A stretch of DNA of 46,772 bases from Planoprotostelium fungivorum (GCA_003024175.1 MDYQ01000212.1:1-46772), one strand, 5' to 3'. Positions 20,707 through 32,099 are shown, counted from the stretch's first letter. The notes: a model not told the origin generated them from the sequence alone. A program made the numbers and translations.

Positions 20707-22518
20707 ATGACGTCCTCCAAAGAAAAGTATCAATACATGCCCGGCTTCGGTAATCATTTCACCTCAGAAGCGATCCCAGACACACTTCCTCTCGGTCAAA
20801 ACTCTCCACAGAAGTCAGTCGTCATTCATCTCTCATTTCGACAGCTGATCTCGAATCAGATGCCCCAAAGGTCTGTATGCCGAGCAGTTATCGGGCACGG
20901 CCTTCACAGTTCCACGTGTGCACAACCAGAGAAGGTATTTCTCCCTCTCTCGCTGATTCTAATGTGAACAGTTGGTTGTACCGTATCCGTCCTTCGGTCT
21001 GCCACAGTGTCTATAAACCATACACAGACAATCACTTCATCACCGCCGACTTCTCAAAGGAGAAGAACAAACCGGTGCCCAATCAGTATCGTTGGAAACC
21101 TCACCCTCTCCCCTCTGCTGACAAGCAAGTCCACTTCATCGACGGTCTCAAGACTCTCGCAGGTGTCATCGTCTATACGTCACGTCCATTCTGATATCCC
21201 ATGGAGGTGTGGGTGATCCGGCCCTCAAGCACGGCTGCTCTGTTCACATGTACGCCTGCAACACTTCCATGAACGATCTCAGCTTCTTTGACTCGGACGG
21301 TGACCTCCTCATCGGTAAGTAACAGAGACGCAAGAAGTCTTCTCAACCCAACAGTTCCCCAACTGGGAACGTTAGATATCCGCACCGAATTCGGTCTGAT
21401 GGAGGTGATGCATCATCATGCATTCCATCTCGAACGTCGTCCATCAACTGCATGACGCCTCATCGATAAAAGCTCAAGACTGAAAGAGAGAAGGTCAGGC
21501 CGGGAGAGATAGCAGTCATCCAGAGAGGCATCCAATTCTCAGTTAACGTCAGTGAAACATCCAGAGGTTACGTCCTCGAAGTCTACAACGGCCACTTCAA
21601 GATCCCCGATCTGGGACCCATCGGTGAGCGTACAACGGTTTAAGGTTTATCCTGACGTCTCAGGGGCGAACGGCCTGGCTAACCCCAGAGACTTTTTAAC
21701 CCCCGTTGCCGCCTTTGAAGATCGATCTGTACAGTGGAAGGTGTAGTCTCAAAACTTTTTATTCTTTCGATTTACATGTCATCAGGTCATTTCAAAGTTC
21801 TGCGGTAGATTGTTTACACACGAGAGAGACCACTCTCCGTTCAATGTGGTCGCTTGGCATGGAAATTATGCACCCTGCAAATATGATCTTGCACTCTTCA
21901 ACACCATGAACACTGTCTCTTTCGATCACGCCGTACGTCACATCTTTTATTCTCTTTTATTCTCCTATTTTATTCTCATTTATCTCTTCTCTTCCTTCAT
22001 CTTCTCCTATACCTTTTATTCTCATTTGTTCTTCTCTCCTGACGTCCACAGGACCCATCCATATTCACCGTCCTCACCTGCTCTACCATGGAACCCGGTG
22101 TTGCCGTGGCAGACTTTGTCATCTTCCCTCCAAGATGGACCGTAGCTGAGAACACCTTCAGACCTCCTTATTTCCATCGCAACTGCATGTCTGAGTTCAT
22201 GGGTCTCATTCGAGGCGTCTACGAGGCAAAAGAAGAGGGATTCGTCCCCGGTGGAGGTGATGGCTTCATGCGAGACGCAGCACCGACACGTCTTTAGCTT
22301 CCCTCCACAGCTGCATGGTGGCGCACGGGCCAGACACGGAGACCTTCTATAAGGCCTCGGAGGCGTCTCTGCAGCCTGCAAAGATTCCAGACACGACGCT
22401 CGCCTTCATGTTCGAGTCGACTTACATGCTTCACGTAACGGATTACGCCCAAGAGAATCACGTGGACGAAAAGTATAACGACTGCTGGCAGGGTCTAAAG
22501 TCCAACTTTAGACAGTGA
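20707..22518 (+). CDS. HGD: Homogentisate 1,2-dioxygenase
   Basis: About nine exons give a full-length enzyme starting [20 protein letters not shown]. Key blocks are [57 protein letters not shown], then [19 protein letters not shown]. The iron ligands of the family are present: the His of PYFHRN, the Glu of CMSEFMG and the His of VAHGPD. The enzyme opens the homogentisate ring to maleylacetoacetate in tyrosine and phenylalanine breakdown, in the cytosol. One intron near 21.95 kb is pyrimidine-rich. AATAAA overlaps the stop region (22518-22523). No other tyrosine-degradation gene is in the window. Confidence 0.96.
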
Positions 22519-22765
22519 ATAAAAGATGAACGTGTCTCTCGATGGAAAGGAAGATGAGAGGTGGCGATGGATGGAGGTGGTGATAGATAGAGGTGGAAGA
22601 TAATGGAGTGTGTATAGGTGGACACAGATAGAGAAGGAGATATAGAGAGGAGGAGGCTGATGAATGACCTTCTTCTACCGTTCAGTGAACCCAACTGCCA
22701 GGTAGATGTCAAAGAAGGAAAGAAGAACTTATTTTTTGCGGCCCTCATTCGCTCCACATCGCATC

Positions 22766-23512
22766 ATGATATACAAGCTCGTTATCCTCGGTGACGGTGG
22801 TGTGTGAGTAGTCAACATGTCTTGATTTATAGTGGCTAATTCTTTGAAGCGGTAAGAGTGCATTGACGATTCAATTGGCTCAGAATCATTTCATTCCTGA
22901 GTGAGTCGAGCCGTAAGACATCTCATTGATTGTCTAATTTAGATATGATCCTACGATAGAAAACTCTTACCGAAAGAATCTGATGGTGGATAACATTGTT
23001 TGTATGGTAGATCTCTTAGACACAGCCGGTCAAGAAGAGTTTGCCGCCATGAGAGACCCGTATATCCGCTCCGGAGAGGTGATAGTGTGTCCATTTCGAA
23101 TCGAACCGACGATAACCAGGGCTTCCTCATCGTCTACAGTATCACATCAGAGGCCTCTTTCCGTAAAGTCAGTCAGATGTACAACCAGATCGTCAGAGTG
23201 AAGGAAGAACCCAACCCCTGCGTAGTCATCGTGGGTAACAAGATCGATCTTGAGAGAGATAGAGAGGTCTCGACTTCTGATGGAAAGGACTTTGCCACAA
23301 GCATCAATTCTCCCTTCTTCGAGGCTTCTGGTGAGTGCATCATGTGCATTTCGGAATAGACGTCTGATCTTGTCACAGCTAAGACGAGAATTAACGTGGA
23401 GGAACCTTTTGCCGCTCTAGTCAGGCAACTCCGTCAGAAGAAGGGTAGCGAGCCTGCTGCCACCTCTAAGCCTACTCCTGAGAAGAAGAAGGGAGGCTGT
23501 ATAATTCTGTAA
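22766..23512 (+). CDS. Ras-family small GTPase with CIIL prenylation box
   Basis: Five exons give about 190 residues: P-loop GDGGVGKSALT (split by an intron after GGV), switch [12 protein letters not shown], switch [18 protein letters not shown], the guanine motif GNKIDL and the base-contact motif EASAK. The hypervariable tail is Lys-rich (PEKKKGG) and ends CIIL, a CaaX box whose Leu favours geranylgeranylation. The PTIE effector loop and DTAGQEE place it in the Ras/Rap branch. It would act as a membrane switch, and the basic tail would aid anchoring. Introns are 40-48 nt. It follows HGD on the same strand by about 250 bp of purine-rich sequence. Confidence 0.95.
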
Positions 23513-23612
23513 TCTTTCAATACACTCTACCTCAAACTCTCTTTATCAAAATCGATTCCATGTTGAAATGTATGGGCATCGTGAAGCAGCACTTGCTTCG
23601 ACGGAAAGATAT

Positions 23613-23921
23613 CTACACTTGTTGAACGGGTGGTTGCGTGAGAGGTAGTTGTAATCTCTGCCTCTGATGGGCCATCATTCTATCTCTCAGTCTAGAGAAC
23701 CAGTTAACATCTTCCTCGAAAGGCTCCGATAGAAATGAGTTGGGACCCCTCTTTCTCAGTCGATAGAACCACAAGACGGTACCGAAGATCCATATGAATC
23801 CGTAGAAGCCGAGCATGAGATTGAAAGCGAACCAGCTGAGGGTGATAGCCTCCGAAGACTCTTCGCGATTCATGTTGTTGTTGTGATGTGTGGTGTTGTG
23901 GTTTTTCTTCTCGTTCTCCAA
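23613..23921 (-). CDS. Small single-pass membrane protein, hypothetical
   Basis: A 102-codon ORF convergent with the Ras gene. The first 15 residues are His/Asn-rich (a second Met at residue 17 is a plausible start). One clear transmembrane helix runs ITLSWFAFNLMLGFYGFIW and continues into IFGTVLWFYRL, followed by a basic stop-transfer and a Gln-rich end. No family is recognised. It could be a terminal exon of a longer gene, because no stop or promoter limits the 5' side clearly. Confidence 0.45.
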   Translation of the reverse strand: MENEKKNHNTTHHNNNMNREESSEAITLSWFAFNLMLGFYGFIWIFGTVLWFYRLRKRGPNSFLSEPFEEDVNWFSRLRDRMMAHQRQRLQLPLTQPPVQQV

Positions 23922-24401
23922 AGGGGAGAGAGGTCACGCCTCTCGACGGAGACGGAGTTGTTATTCTATCAAAAAGACAGTTTCCACTGACAACTTACCA
24001 AAACGCCCCACAGTGTTCCAATATTCAGACCCCGTAAGTTAATTGGAGCTCCCTGTTCGACATGATGGGCATGAGATTGATTCGATTGAGAACTCAATGC
24101 ATGCGCCCACTGGCGATTCTTGATCTCGACGGATCAATCCAGAATCCCTGCATCCTTAGAGAAGAGATGCTACCGTTTGGATGCAGTAGTGCGTTCGTGC
24201 TAGATGCACCAACGCTGCAGATATTTCTCACAATGCTTCGAGATGCATGATTAAGCGAGATTAGTAAAGAATTCAAGTGGGCGAGGAAGGAGTCAGCCAA
24301 AGATTCTGATTGGGCACAGCATCAGTTTTTAACGTATCACAATTTGTCATTTTGACATGTGATATAATCACACTATAAAATATTGACGGCTAGGCCAACA
24401 A
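23922..24401. other. Gap before the tRNA gene, no supported gene
   Basis: A 62-codon ORF at 24062-24250 shows no motif. An AT-rich tract with TATAAAATATT at about 24374-24384 sits just upstream of the tRNA. Confidence 0.4.
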
Positions 24402-24471
24402 TCCCTTATGGTGTAGCGGTAACATCCAAGACTCTCACTCTTGAGCCCCGGGTTCGACTCCCGGTGAGGGA
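24402..24471 (+). tRNA. tRNA-Glu (anticodon CTC)
   Basis: The 70-nt sequence folds as a cloverleaf. The acceptor stem TCCCTTA pairs with TGAGGGA (one T-G pair), the anticodon arm CAAGA-CTCTCAC-TCTTG places CTC at the loop centre, and the T arm is CCGGG-TTCGACT-CCCGG. CTC reads GAG codons, hence glutamate. No intron is present. An identical copy lies on the minus strand at 32655-32724. Confidence 0.95.
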
Positions 24472-24623
24472 ACATTCTTTTGCCATCTTCACTTCCGGAA
24501 GATATTGCTTCGTTCTCGTCGATTCGAGAAGAGAGTCATCTCTGGATTCCTCCATTTATTTCGGGCAAACACGGACATCGAGAGATCATCTTCCGAACAC
24601 GTCTTCTCTTTGAGAGGACATAC

Positions 24624-26027
24624 GATGAACGGTCTCCTCACCAGTTACGATGTTACCAGAGTCATCTTACACAACGTGCTGAACAACGGTGTTGAACAGT
24701 GGATCCGCCGTACTCATATCTACCATTCAACGTGCATAGCCCCCAGGAGTCCCAAATCACACGACACAAGGAGGAAACAATTTGCCATCCTTCGTAAAAC
24801 GTGCAAGGCGTGGAAAGACATCGGTGAGACTTATGTCTCTCTTACTCTCTTCTCAATTTGTCAGTGGACGGCTTCACTGACTGGCTGACCGACTATGATC
24901 TATATCTGGCAGTAGGATACTGCAAGGTGGACTCTCTTCGATTTCTCTTGGGTCGCACCGTGGATCTACTCGATCCTCATCTCATGGAGGTATTCTTACT
25001 CCGACGCGTAAGGACACCTGGAGTGGGTTCATCAGAAGAAGACGACGATGCCACCAAACGTGCAGCCAGAAACAAACACACTGAGACCGTGCGGCTGCTC
25101 TTATCCGATTCTCGTGTGGATCCATCAGCAAAAGACAATGAGATCATCGCGATGGCATCCAGTTCAGGTCACACCGAGGTAGTGAGGATGATCTCGTTCG
25201 ATCCTCGTGTAGATCCGGGGGCCGGAAATAACCGCGCCATCGTGGAGGCATCCTCAGCAGGCCATACCGAGGTAGTGCAGCTGCTCTTGTCCGACCGTCG
25301 TGTGGATCCATCAGCACAGGACAATGCGGCCATTCGGCAGGCATCTACTTCGGGTCACACCGAGGTAGTGCGGCTGCTCGCATCTCACCCCCTTGTGAAT
25401 CCATCAGCAAAAGAGACAGCTCTACTATCCGCAGCCACGAACGGTCACACAGAGACGGTGCAGCTGCTCTCGGTTGAATTTGGCGTCAGTCCTTCCACAG
25501 CAAACGACCTACCTCTTCGATCGGCAGTTAGCAGCAATTTGGTTGAGACTGTTCGACTGCTCTTGTCTGATCCTCGTGTGGATCCATCAGCACTGAACAA
25601 CGAGGCCCTCAAGACATCTTTGACCAAGGGATACGGCGAGATCGTCAGACTGCTGTTGGCCAACCCCAAGACCGATCCATCAGCAGACAACAACGAGACC
25701 ATCCGAATGTTGGGGACGAATGATTGTAGAGACTCTGGAGTGGTCAGATTCCTCTTGGCTCACCCTCGCGTCGATCCATCAGCAGAAGACAACGAAGCCA
25801 TAAGAAATGCTTCCTCTCGTGGTTATATGAAGATGGTTCGGCTACTCTTGGCGGACTCACGAGTCGATCCATCAGCACGAGATAATGAAGCCATCAGACA
25901 AGCAGCATTGAGAGGACATATGGATATCGTGGAGCTCTTGTCGTCTCATCCTCTCGTGGCTCCATTTGCATCGAACTGGGATAAGAACAGTCAACAGGAT
26001 GCCACAGCTTCTCTCGTACCCCAATAA
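24624..26027 (+). CDS. Ankyrin-repeat protein with F-box-like start
   Basis: Two exons, 24624-24823 and 24865-26027, are separated by a 41-nt intron. The head VTRVILHNVLNNGVEQW and RKTCKAWKDI matches the F-box-like head of the minus-strand paralog at 18.4 kb. After SLRFLLGRTVDLLDP there are about ten ankyrin repeats with the same RVDPSAxDN signature, some changed to GVSPSTAN or KTDPSADN. The last repeat ends DIVELLSSHPLVAP and a Gln/Ser tail. Unlike the paralog, the frame is intact throughout. The array's DNA-level similarity (GTGGATCCATCAGCA recurring) makes unequal recombination likely. Role: protein binding; the partner is unknown. Confidence 0.88.
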
Positions 26028-26293
26028 GTCGAATTGAAATTGAGTAAATGATCGGCGTGTATGTCATCTCCTGTCGTTGGTCATCTTAGTGAAAGAGATT
26101 CTAAGATAACGTCACACTAAACAACTTGGCTGTTCTCGCACTCTCACGATGATGATGTCGCATACCAGCTCTCCGAATTTTATGGCTGTACAGTGTTTAG
26201 TGATGAGCATGAAAGATTGGTCATCTGACTTCAAGAAGAATCGGATGGGAAACGAATTCTTCAATCGAGACAGAGAAAAATCCTACAAGTCAT

Positions 26294-27160
26294 TTATCCA
26301 TAGCTCATCGTGATATGGTGCACCTCTGTGATGGACGTCGAGCGGTTCTCGTCTAACCACAACAGTGTCTCCTTCAGGGCAATCTCCTTCCTCGACTCCC
26401 AACTTGTTACCGACCTTTTCGTCGTCGGACAGAGTGTTCTGCACATGGCGGGCCACGATAGCCTCCGCTCTCTCCTTGACCAGCTTGTCCTCCTCGGCTG
26501 TGGTCTCGGCCTGCTGGATGTGCATCTCGACCTCCTCTTTGGTGAGTCTCCCATCCTCGTTCATGATCGTCAACTTCTTCTCTTTGGTTCCCTTATCCTC
26601 GGCGGACACGTGGATGAGACCATCGTCCTGGGAGAGGGACACTTCGATCTGAGGCACTCCTCGTGGAGCGGGGGGATGCCAGTGAGATCCAATTTTCCGA
26701 GGAAATGGTTGTCCTTTGTCATCGATCTCTCTCCCTCGAAGACCTTGAGACTGTGTCTTGGTTGTCCTGGTAGGTGGAAAATATGAGAGACTTCTTCGTG
26801 GGGATGAGGGTGTTCCTGTGGATGATGGGAGTCATCACTCCACCGGCGGTCTCGATGCCTAGAGTGAGTAGAGTAACGGGCATGAAGACACCATGGAAGG
26901 ATGATGGTGCGAAATAATATTTTCCCACGACTGTAGCTCCGTAGGCAACGGCCTCATCGGGGTTGACGCCCGTGTTTGGCTCCTTCCCGTTGAAGAACTC
27001 CCTGAGAAGCTGCTGGACCTTCCTCTTCTTCGCTCCGTCGAGGACGTTCTGAACGGGCTTGGGGATCTTGTCGAAGAGATCAGAATTGAGGTCCTCCAAC
27101 TCGACTCGAGTGAGAGTCTCAGTGAGGTCAAGGCCGTCGTGGAAGGAAGACAAGGATGAT
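26294..27160 (-). pseudogene. Second decayed ER-type Hsp70 (BiP) copy
   Basis: On the minus strand the translation follows Hsp70 from [20 protein letters not shown] to [60 protein letters not shown] and the helical lid. The nucleotide-binding part before SFHDG is missing. About 15 codons (the IVLVGG region) are absent before VQQLLREFF, and at least two frame changes occur, near 26.7 kb and in the C-terminus. SAEDKGT is typical of BiP and unlike cytosolic Hsp70. It shares the 3' end and flanking bases with the copy at 4.5-5.8 kb, yet the two copies have lost different parts. Confidence 0.85.
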
Positions 27161-27398
27161 CTCTCCCTCATTGTAAACAACATAGGCACATGATGGCACT
27201 GTGAGTCTTCGTATATATGCTGGATCGTACAGATCGTTAGTATCACCTTATTTAAAATTGGACGTACGAACGCACACAATTTTAAGATCAAAAACACCGG
27301 AGGAGCGAATGTAGAACGGCTGATAATAAATCTCCACGTGGTCCACCTCATCATCACGATTGTTGATGATACATTTCAATCTATAGTTCAAACAAGAC

Positions 27399-29616
27399 AT
27401 GAGGTTTCACTCGCTGTTCATAATTGCAACCGTTCTCCTTAGCATCCAGCTAATTGATGGTGTGATGTGTTTGGATTCTTCGGTCCTGACCCACTTAGCG
27501 TGGAGCTTAGGATTATCAAACAATCAACAACAAGAAGATACAGATAACGTCGAGGTAGATTTGACGGAAGATGAGTCACCGACAGAAAAGAAGGACACAG
27601 AGCAACGATTGAAAGAGGTGAATGATACTATCGCAAACATTCGACTCACCGCAACAGATCTTGGCATCGATGGAAGACTCTCCAGACATCCTTCAGATGG
27701 ACATGAACAGTTTCGCACATCAGATGGAGGGCTTCGTGGATCCCTCCGTCTTCTCTTTGCCACAGCAAGTACGTCCAAGAAATTCGTTCTCCTCTGATGT
27801 GATATCCAGGTACTCAACATCACCGATGTAAAGGCCATCTGTACAAACGGTTATTCAACGGTCGCACTCACACGAGATGGACACGTGATGATCGATGATA
27901 CGTAAGATCTACCTCTCATCGTCTATCAGATCATCCAGTGGGGCATCAGCGTCGAGGGATATCAGAAGATGTCCATTCCTTACCTCGTCACCAACATATC
28001 CTGTGGTGACTATTACACCACCGCCCTGACAGGTCAGACACATTCTCATCATCTCTAGACGGACACTTTCATTTCATCTTCTCAATGTCTGTCAGAGACG
28101 GGAGAATTGTGGTCTTGGGGCAGAGATGGATCACCACTCGGACACGGAAGAGGAGTCACCCATCGACCCAACTACCAATCAAAAGAACCAGCACGCGTCA
28201 ACGGTTTGGACGATGAGGTCATCGTCAGCTTCAGTTCGGGTCAAGATCACTCTCTCGCTTGTACAGGTGATGTGTCGATTCACAAATCATTACAATGAAG
28301 ATGTCATTGGATCGATCGCGATCATTTATCGTAGTTGAAAGAGACTTACGCGAGTGCAGAAGAGGGAGAGGTTTACAGCTGGGGCGCTGACACGTACGGT
28401 CAGACTGGACAGACACCAGGCAGAGAATACAAGAGACCAGCTCTCATATCAGCCCTGTCAGAAGAGAAGATCGTCAAGGTAAGAGGACACACACCATCGA
28501 TCGAATGGCGTGTACTTTGTCTTAAACGTGTGTAACGGGCTGACGAGAGAAGGTGGCAGCGGGAGGGTTTCATTCTCTCTTCTTGTCAGGTGATGTCTGT
28601 GTATGGATGATGAATCTCATCTTCTTTCAGAGGATGGCAAACTGTTCTACTCTGGACAGCTCAACGGACAGGGAGAGACAGCGAATTGTCGACGAGTTCT
28701 AGCCGAAATTTCGATCGAGACGATGAGCTGCGGGGGTGATCACATGTTGGCCGTCTCCACGGAAGGTCACGTGAGTATATTTTGCATGAAAGTCTAATTT
28801 ATTTTATTTTATTTTATTCAATTTGTCACAGGTGTACGCCTGGGGTTGGTCAGAACACGGACAGATCGGTGTGAACGGCACACAAGGAGAGAAGAAGATC
28901 GAAATTCCAACGAAAGTCGAGGGACTACAACGAGTCAAAACGGTCGTCGGAGCCAAGCACGGTCACTCCTTGGCCGTAACAGGTGAGTCTCGTTGTAGAT
29001 GAATCCTCGTTGTAGACGAAATCTCACCGAACGATTCAGAGGATGGTGATCTCTTCGCTTGGGGTTGGAATGAACANTGGCCGTCTCCACGGAAGGTCAC
29101 GTGAGTACATCTTGCACGAAAGTCGAATAAGATAAAATAAAATGAATTTATGTGTCACAGGTGTACGCCTGGGGTTGGTCAGAACACGGACAGATCGGTG
29201 TGAACGGCACACAAGGAGAGAAGAAGATCGAAATTCCGACGAAAATCGAGGGACTACAACGAGTCAAAACGGTCGTCGGAGCCAAGCACGGTCACTCCTT
29301 GGCCGTAACGGGTGAGCCTAGTTGTAGACGAAGCCTCCTTATAGACGAAATCTCACCGAACGATTCAGAGGATGGTGATCTCTTCGCTTGGGGTTGGAAT
29401 GAGCAGGGACAATTGGGACTGGGTGATACTTACGATCGTACCGTACCGAATCACGTGACCAGTCTCAAATCTGTCGTCGACGTCGACGGAGGATACAAGC
29501 ATACGGCCGTGTTGAACGGTGAGCGTCGGGTGATGGAAAGAGACTGACAGATATAAGACAGAGGTGAAGTGTTCGCTTTTGGAGATAGTGTCTACGGGCA
29601 GCTCGGTCAACAATAA
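27399..29616 (+). CDS. RCC1-repeat (beta-propeller) protein with signal peptide
   Basis: The start MRFHSLFIIATVLLSIQLI is a good signal peptide (basic n-region, hydrophobic core). An acidic linker (QEDTDNVEVDLTEDE) follows, then RCC1-type repeats: ELWSWGRDGSPLGHG, EVYSWGADTYGQTGQ, KLFYSGQLNGQGET, YAWGWSEHGQIGVNG, LFAWGWNEQGQLGLGD and EVFAFGDSVYGQLGQQ before the stop. Each repeat is flanked by SxGxxHxLxxT blades such as SFSSGQDHSLACT. RCC1 folds are seven-bladed propellers used for GEF activity or protein binding; a secreted or ER-lumenal one is unusual. Introns are 40-60 nt. One repeat region is present twice because of the N-joined duplication at 28748-29405, so the true protein probably has one repeat fewer than the raw sequence suggests. 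Confidence 0.88.
28748..29405 (+). repeat. N-joined 329-bp direct duplication (probable assembly fault)
   Basis: Bases 28748-29076 and 29078-29405 are near-identical copies joined by the single N at 29077. The first copy ends mid-codon in GGAATGAACA and the second restarts in TGGCCGTCTCC. Exon sequence differs at only a few sites, while the small introns differ more, as two alleles would. Confidence 0.85.
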
Positions 29617-30247
29617 AATTTTGAGGATCATCGAATCTCTGTAAATGAATCATGAGAGGTTGGACATCGAGAATAGCACCATCGACGGTGTTCAGATTGT
29701 CTTCACTCCTCCTCTTGCCCTCAAAACAACTCTTGAGTGCTGTGGATGCTACAACAATGAAAGAGAATTGTCTTGTCTATAGAATGGAATCGAATGCGTC
29801 AGCGTGGAAATCAAATCCCTGATGTTCGTTCTCTTGGGTGTGACGCTGTACGAATACTCACTTTTTCAAACATGTTTATAGTATTGTCTTCAACCACGAG
29901 TGAGACTCCCTGTTCATCATCTTTGTAATGCCGCTTAAAAATCATTGCAACGAAAGAAGATATTCCGTGGGGATGCGCGCCTTAAGAAGGCAGCGCCACA
30001 GGGCGGGTGGGCGACACCTGTCGTCTATCGACATGTATATTCATACGCATCTACGTACAAGTGTCGATAGACGCACAATACAAGCGTGTCTGCATGCATC
30101 CACTGTAACATAGATGCGTCACGATGCCGGGCGTCTCGTTATCTCAGCATCAGAATTGATAAGACGACATGCATATCACCAAATAGAGGTCGCGAGATAC
30201 GCTATGGACGTGCACGCTCCGAGTTCTTTTCTATTTCTCTGTTGATT
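29617..30247. other. Intergenic stretch with stem-loops; no coding gene supported
   Basis: This 631-bp region separates the RCC1 gene and the end of the agmatine deiminase gene, which converge. The only ORFs are short and featureless. The GC-rich part near 29.97-30.12 kb has strong inverted repeats, listed separately. The terminators or 3' ends of both genes must lie here. Confidence 0.5.
29975..30119. other. Structured block with three inverted repeats, candidate ncRNA
   Basis: GCGCGCCTT (29975-29983) pairs with AAGGCAGCGC (29987-29996) around an AAG loop with one bulged A. GTCTATCGACA (30023-30033) is an exact reverse complement of TGTCGATAGAC (30062-30072). ACGCATCTA (30045-30053) pairs with TAGATGCGT (30111-30119), so the last two stems would interlock. 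No known RNA family is recognised. Confidence 0.35.
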
Positions 30248-31866
30248 CTACAGTCTGAGGGCAGGCTGTTGTTGTGTGATGCAGTGAATGCCACCCCTTT
30301 TTCTGTCATCATCGTTCCCATCGTTCTACTCTCACCCTCCCAGATTGATGATCGACACGTCCAACTGTACGATCTTCCTTCCAGGAAACACTTCTCCCAA
30401 CACTCTCGCTGCCTCCCGGTCCGTCTTCAGACATTCTTCCCTCAACTTCTCCTCTTGATCAGCTCGTGAATACTTTGCACACAAGACGAGACCGTTCGTG
30501 ACGAGGAAATTACAATAGCTGGCTGGGAGAATTACTTTCGCTGACTTTTCCTTGTCGACAGAGACGCCCGCTGTGCTGGAGGACGTCAGGAGAGAAACAA
30601 GAGGGGGTGATCACGTGGTCAATAGGTTGGAGATGTCTCTGAAGATGGTGTGATGAGGTTGGATATCGAAGGGCAGCGGTGGAGGCACCGGCATGTGAAG
30701 GACCTGCGTTTCGATGAGTGTTCGTTTGTATGTCTGAAGATCGAACCTTGAAAGGTCGTCCGTCTTGATCTGTCTCACGCGACAAGATGTTTTCGTTCTC
30801 GTCCATGGCCTCTTTGGATGATCTCGCGATGGGACAGGATGCGGCCTCTTCTTCCGTGATGTGATTCAAGAGGATCGTGCTCTCATTCACAAATCGGGCA
30901 AACTGAACGGATCGATCAGAGAAGGAAGATCGGCCCATGACGGTGATGGAGGTTGTGATCTCACTTCATCGATGTGTCCGTTCGTACCGTACGTCGGCCA
31001 GTATCCTCCGGGTAACAATCCTCCGTCGGGTGATCGATCTGATCGCATCATCATCGTCCATCACATCGATCATCAGGCGCTCACCGTCCGCCATTCCATT
31101 TTTCAGCCAGACGACTTTCTTCACATTCAGAGATCTCTTCAATACCTCTTCGATCTCTTCTTTACTCTGCCCCGGGTTCCTCTGCAATTCAACTTGTTCC
31201 GTGACCATCAGCGTTCCCTTTCCATTGAATTCACGGTCTCCTCCTTCAGAGACCAACAACTGACACCGACATCAGTTGAGAGAAAGAAGTCACCGTGTGA
31301 TGATCACTCACTCTTCCGTTGGACATTGTGGCAGGATATGTGGGAAGATTCAGCTGTGTGGCTGCATATCGTGAGACATGTTGATCGGCCATGAAAAATG
31401 CGAGCTCTTCGGGTGGTGCGAGGTGGACTCTTCCGTAATGATTCCAGCCGAATAAAGTGATCTGAGCTCTCTGGGAGTCGTCCACGGTGAAGATAGGTCC
31501 GAAATCTCGGATCCAAACTGACGATGGTCGGTGATGACGTGATTAAGACCTCATACGCACTCGAGCACTTGGGTATCACGAAGATCTTCACTCGGTAGAC
31601 TGTCGTTCGTTCGTATCTTTGGGTCAATCTCTGTCCGATCTCTTCTGTTGTCACCACGATGCAGACATTGACGTGTGATAATAGTTCTGACAATATCTCG
31701 TGATAGGTTTTCTCGATGGAGTACCCTGGTGCAGTCTGTATCAACAATCTCCTCGATTTGTAGAATCACCCTCGATGGCTAGGTGCTCTACCTCTGACTC
31801 AGGCCAGCTGATCCACACTGCTTCGTGTGGCTCCCATTCAGCAGGAAATCGTCTGTTGTCCGTCAT
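30248..31866 (-). CDS. Agmatine deiminase (bacterial-type peptidylarginine deiminase family)
   Basis: The first exon reads MTDNRRFPAEWEPHEAVWIS, the classical start of this family. Later exons give YHEILSELLSHVNVCIV, WIRDFGPIFTVDDSQ, EGGDREFNGKGTLMVTEQ, RNPGQSKEEIEEVLKR, VVWLKNG, YGTNGHIDEFARFVNE, VLHMPVPPPLPFDI and the C-terminal GGGGIHCITQQQPAL holding the catalytic Cys. The family's active-site Asp (WIRDFG), His (GHID) and Cys are all visible. It converts agmatine to N-carbamoylputrescine and ammonia, a plant and bacterial route to putrescine. The splice between the SSAYE exon and the WIRDFG exon was not resolved exactly. The family is patchy in eukaryotes, so an old bacterial or algal transfer is possible. 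Confidence 0.9.
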
Positions 31867-32099
31867 GTGATCGTCGTTTGGTAATCAACCCCGAATAATT
31901 CTTTACGTCAATAAAATCCACCGAACCACAAGATCTGTGTCAATTCATCATGTGGAGTGGAGAGAACTTCGGCTGGAACACTGTGATATCGACCACCACT
32001 GAGACTGTACAGCTCCACGACAATCAGATGCGAGGCGTCATAATCCTCTGAAGAGTTTCGTTTCGTGTTCTTTTATTTATACAGTCACACAGATTGGAT

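Noticed and set aside
24858-26027. Regular spaced DNA repeats as a CRISPR-like array
   Set aside because: They are the codons of protein ankyrin repeats; spacers are coding and the genome is eukaryotic.
30086-30469. 127-codon plus-strand ORF
   Set aside because: Its 3' half lies antisense to the last exons of agmatine deiminase, which have clear active-site homology; the ORF has no motif.
31304-31747. 147-codon minus-strand ORF as a separate gene
   Set aside because: Only its first part (to SSAYE) is an exon of agmatine deiminase; the rest runs through an intron and a shadow frame of the WIRDFG exon.
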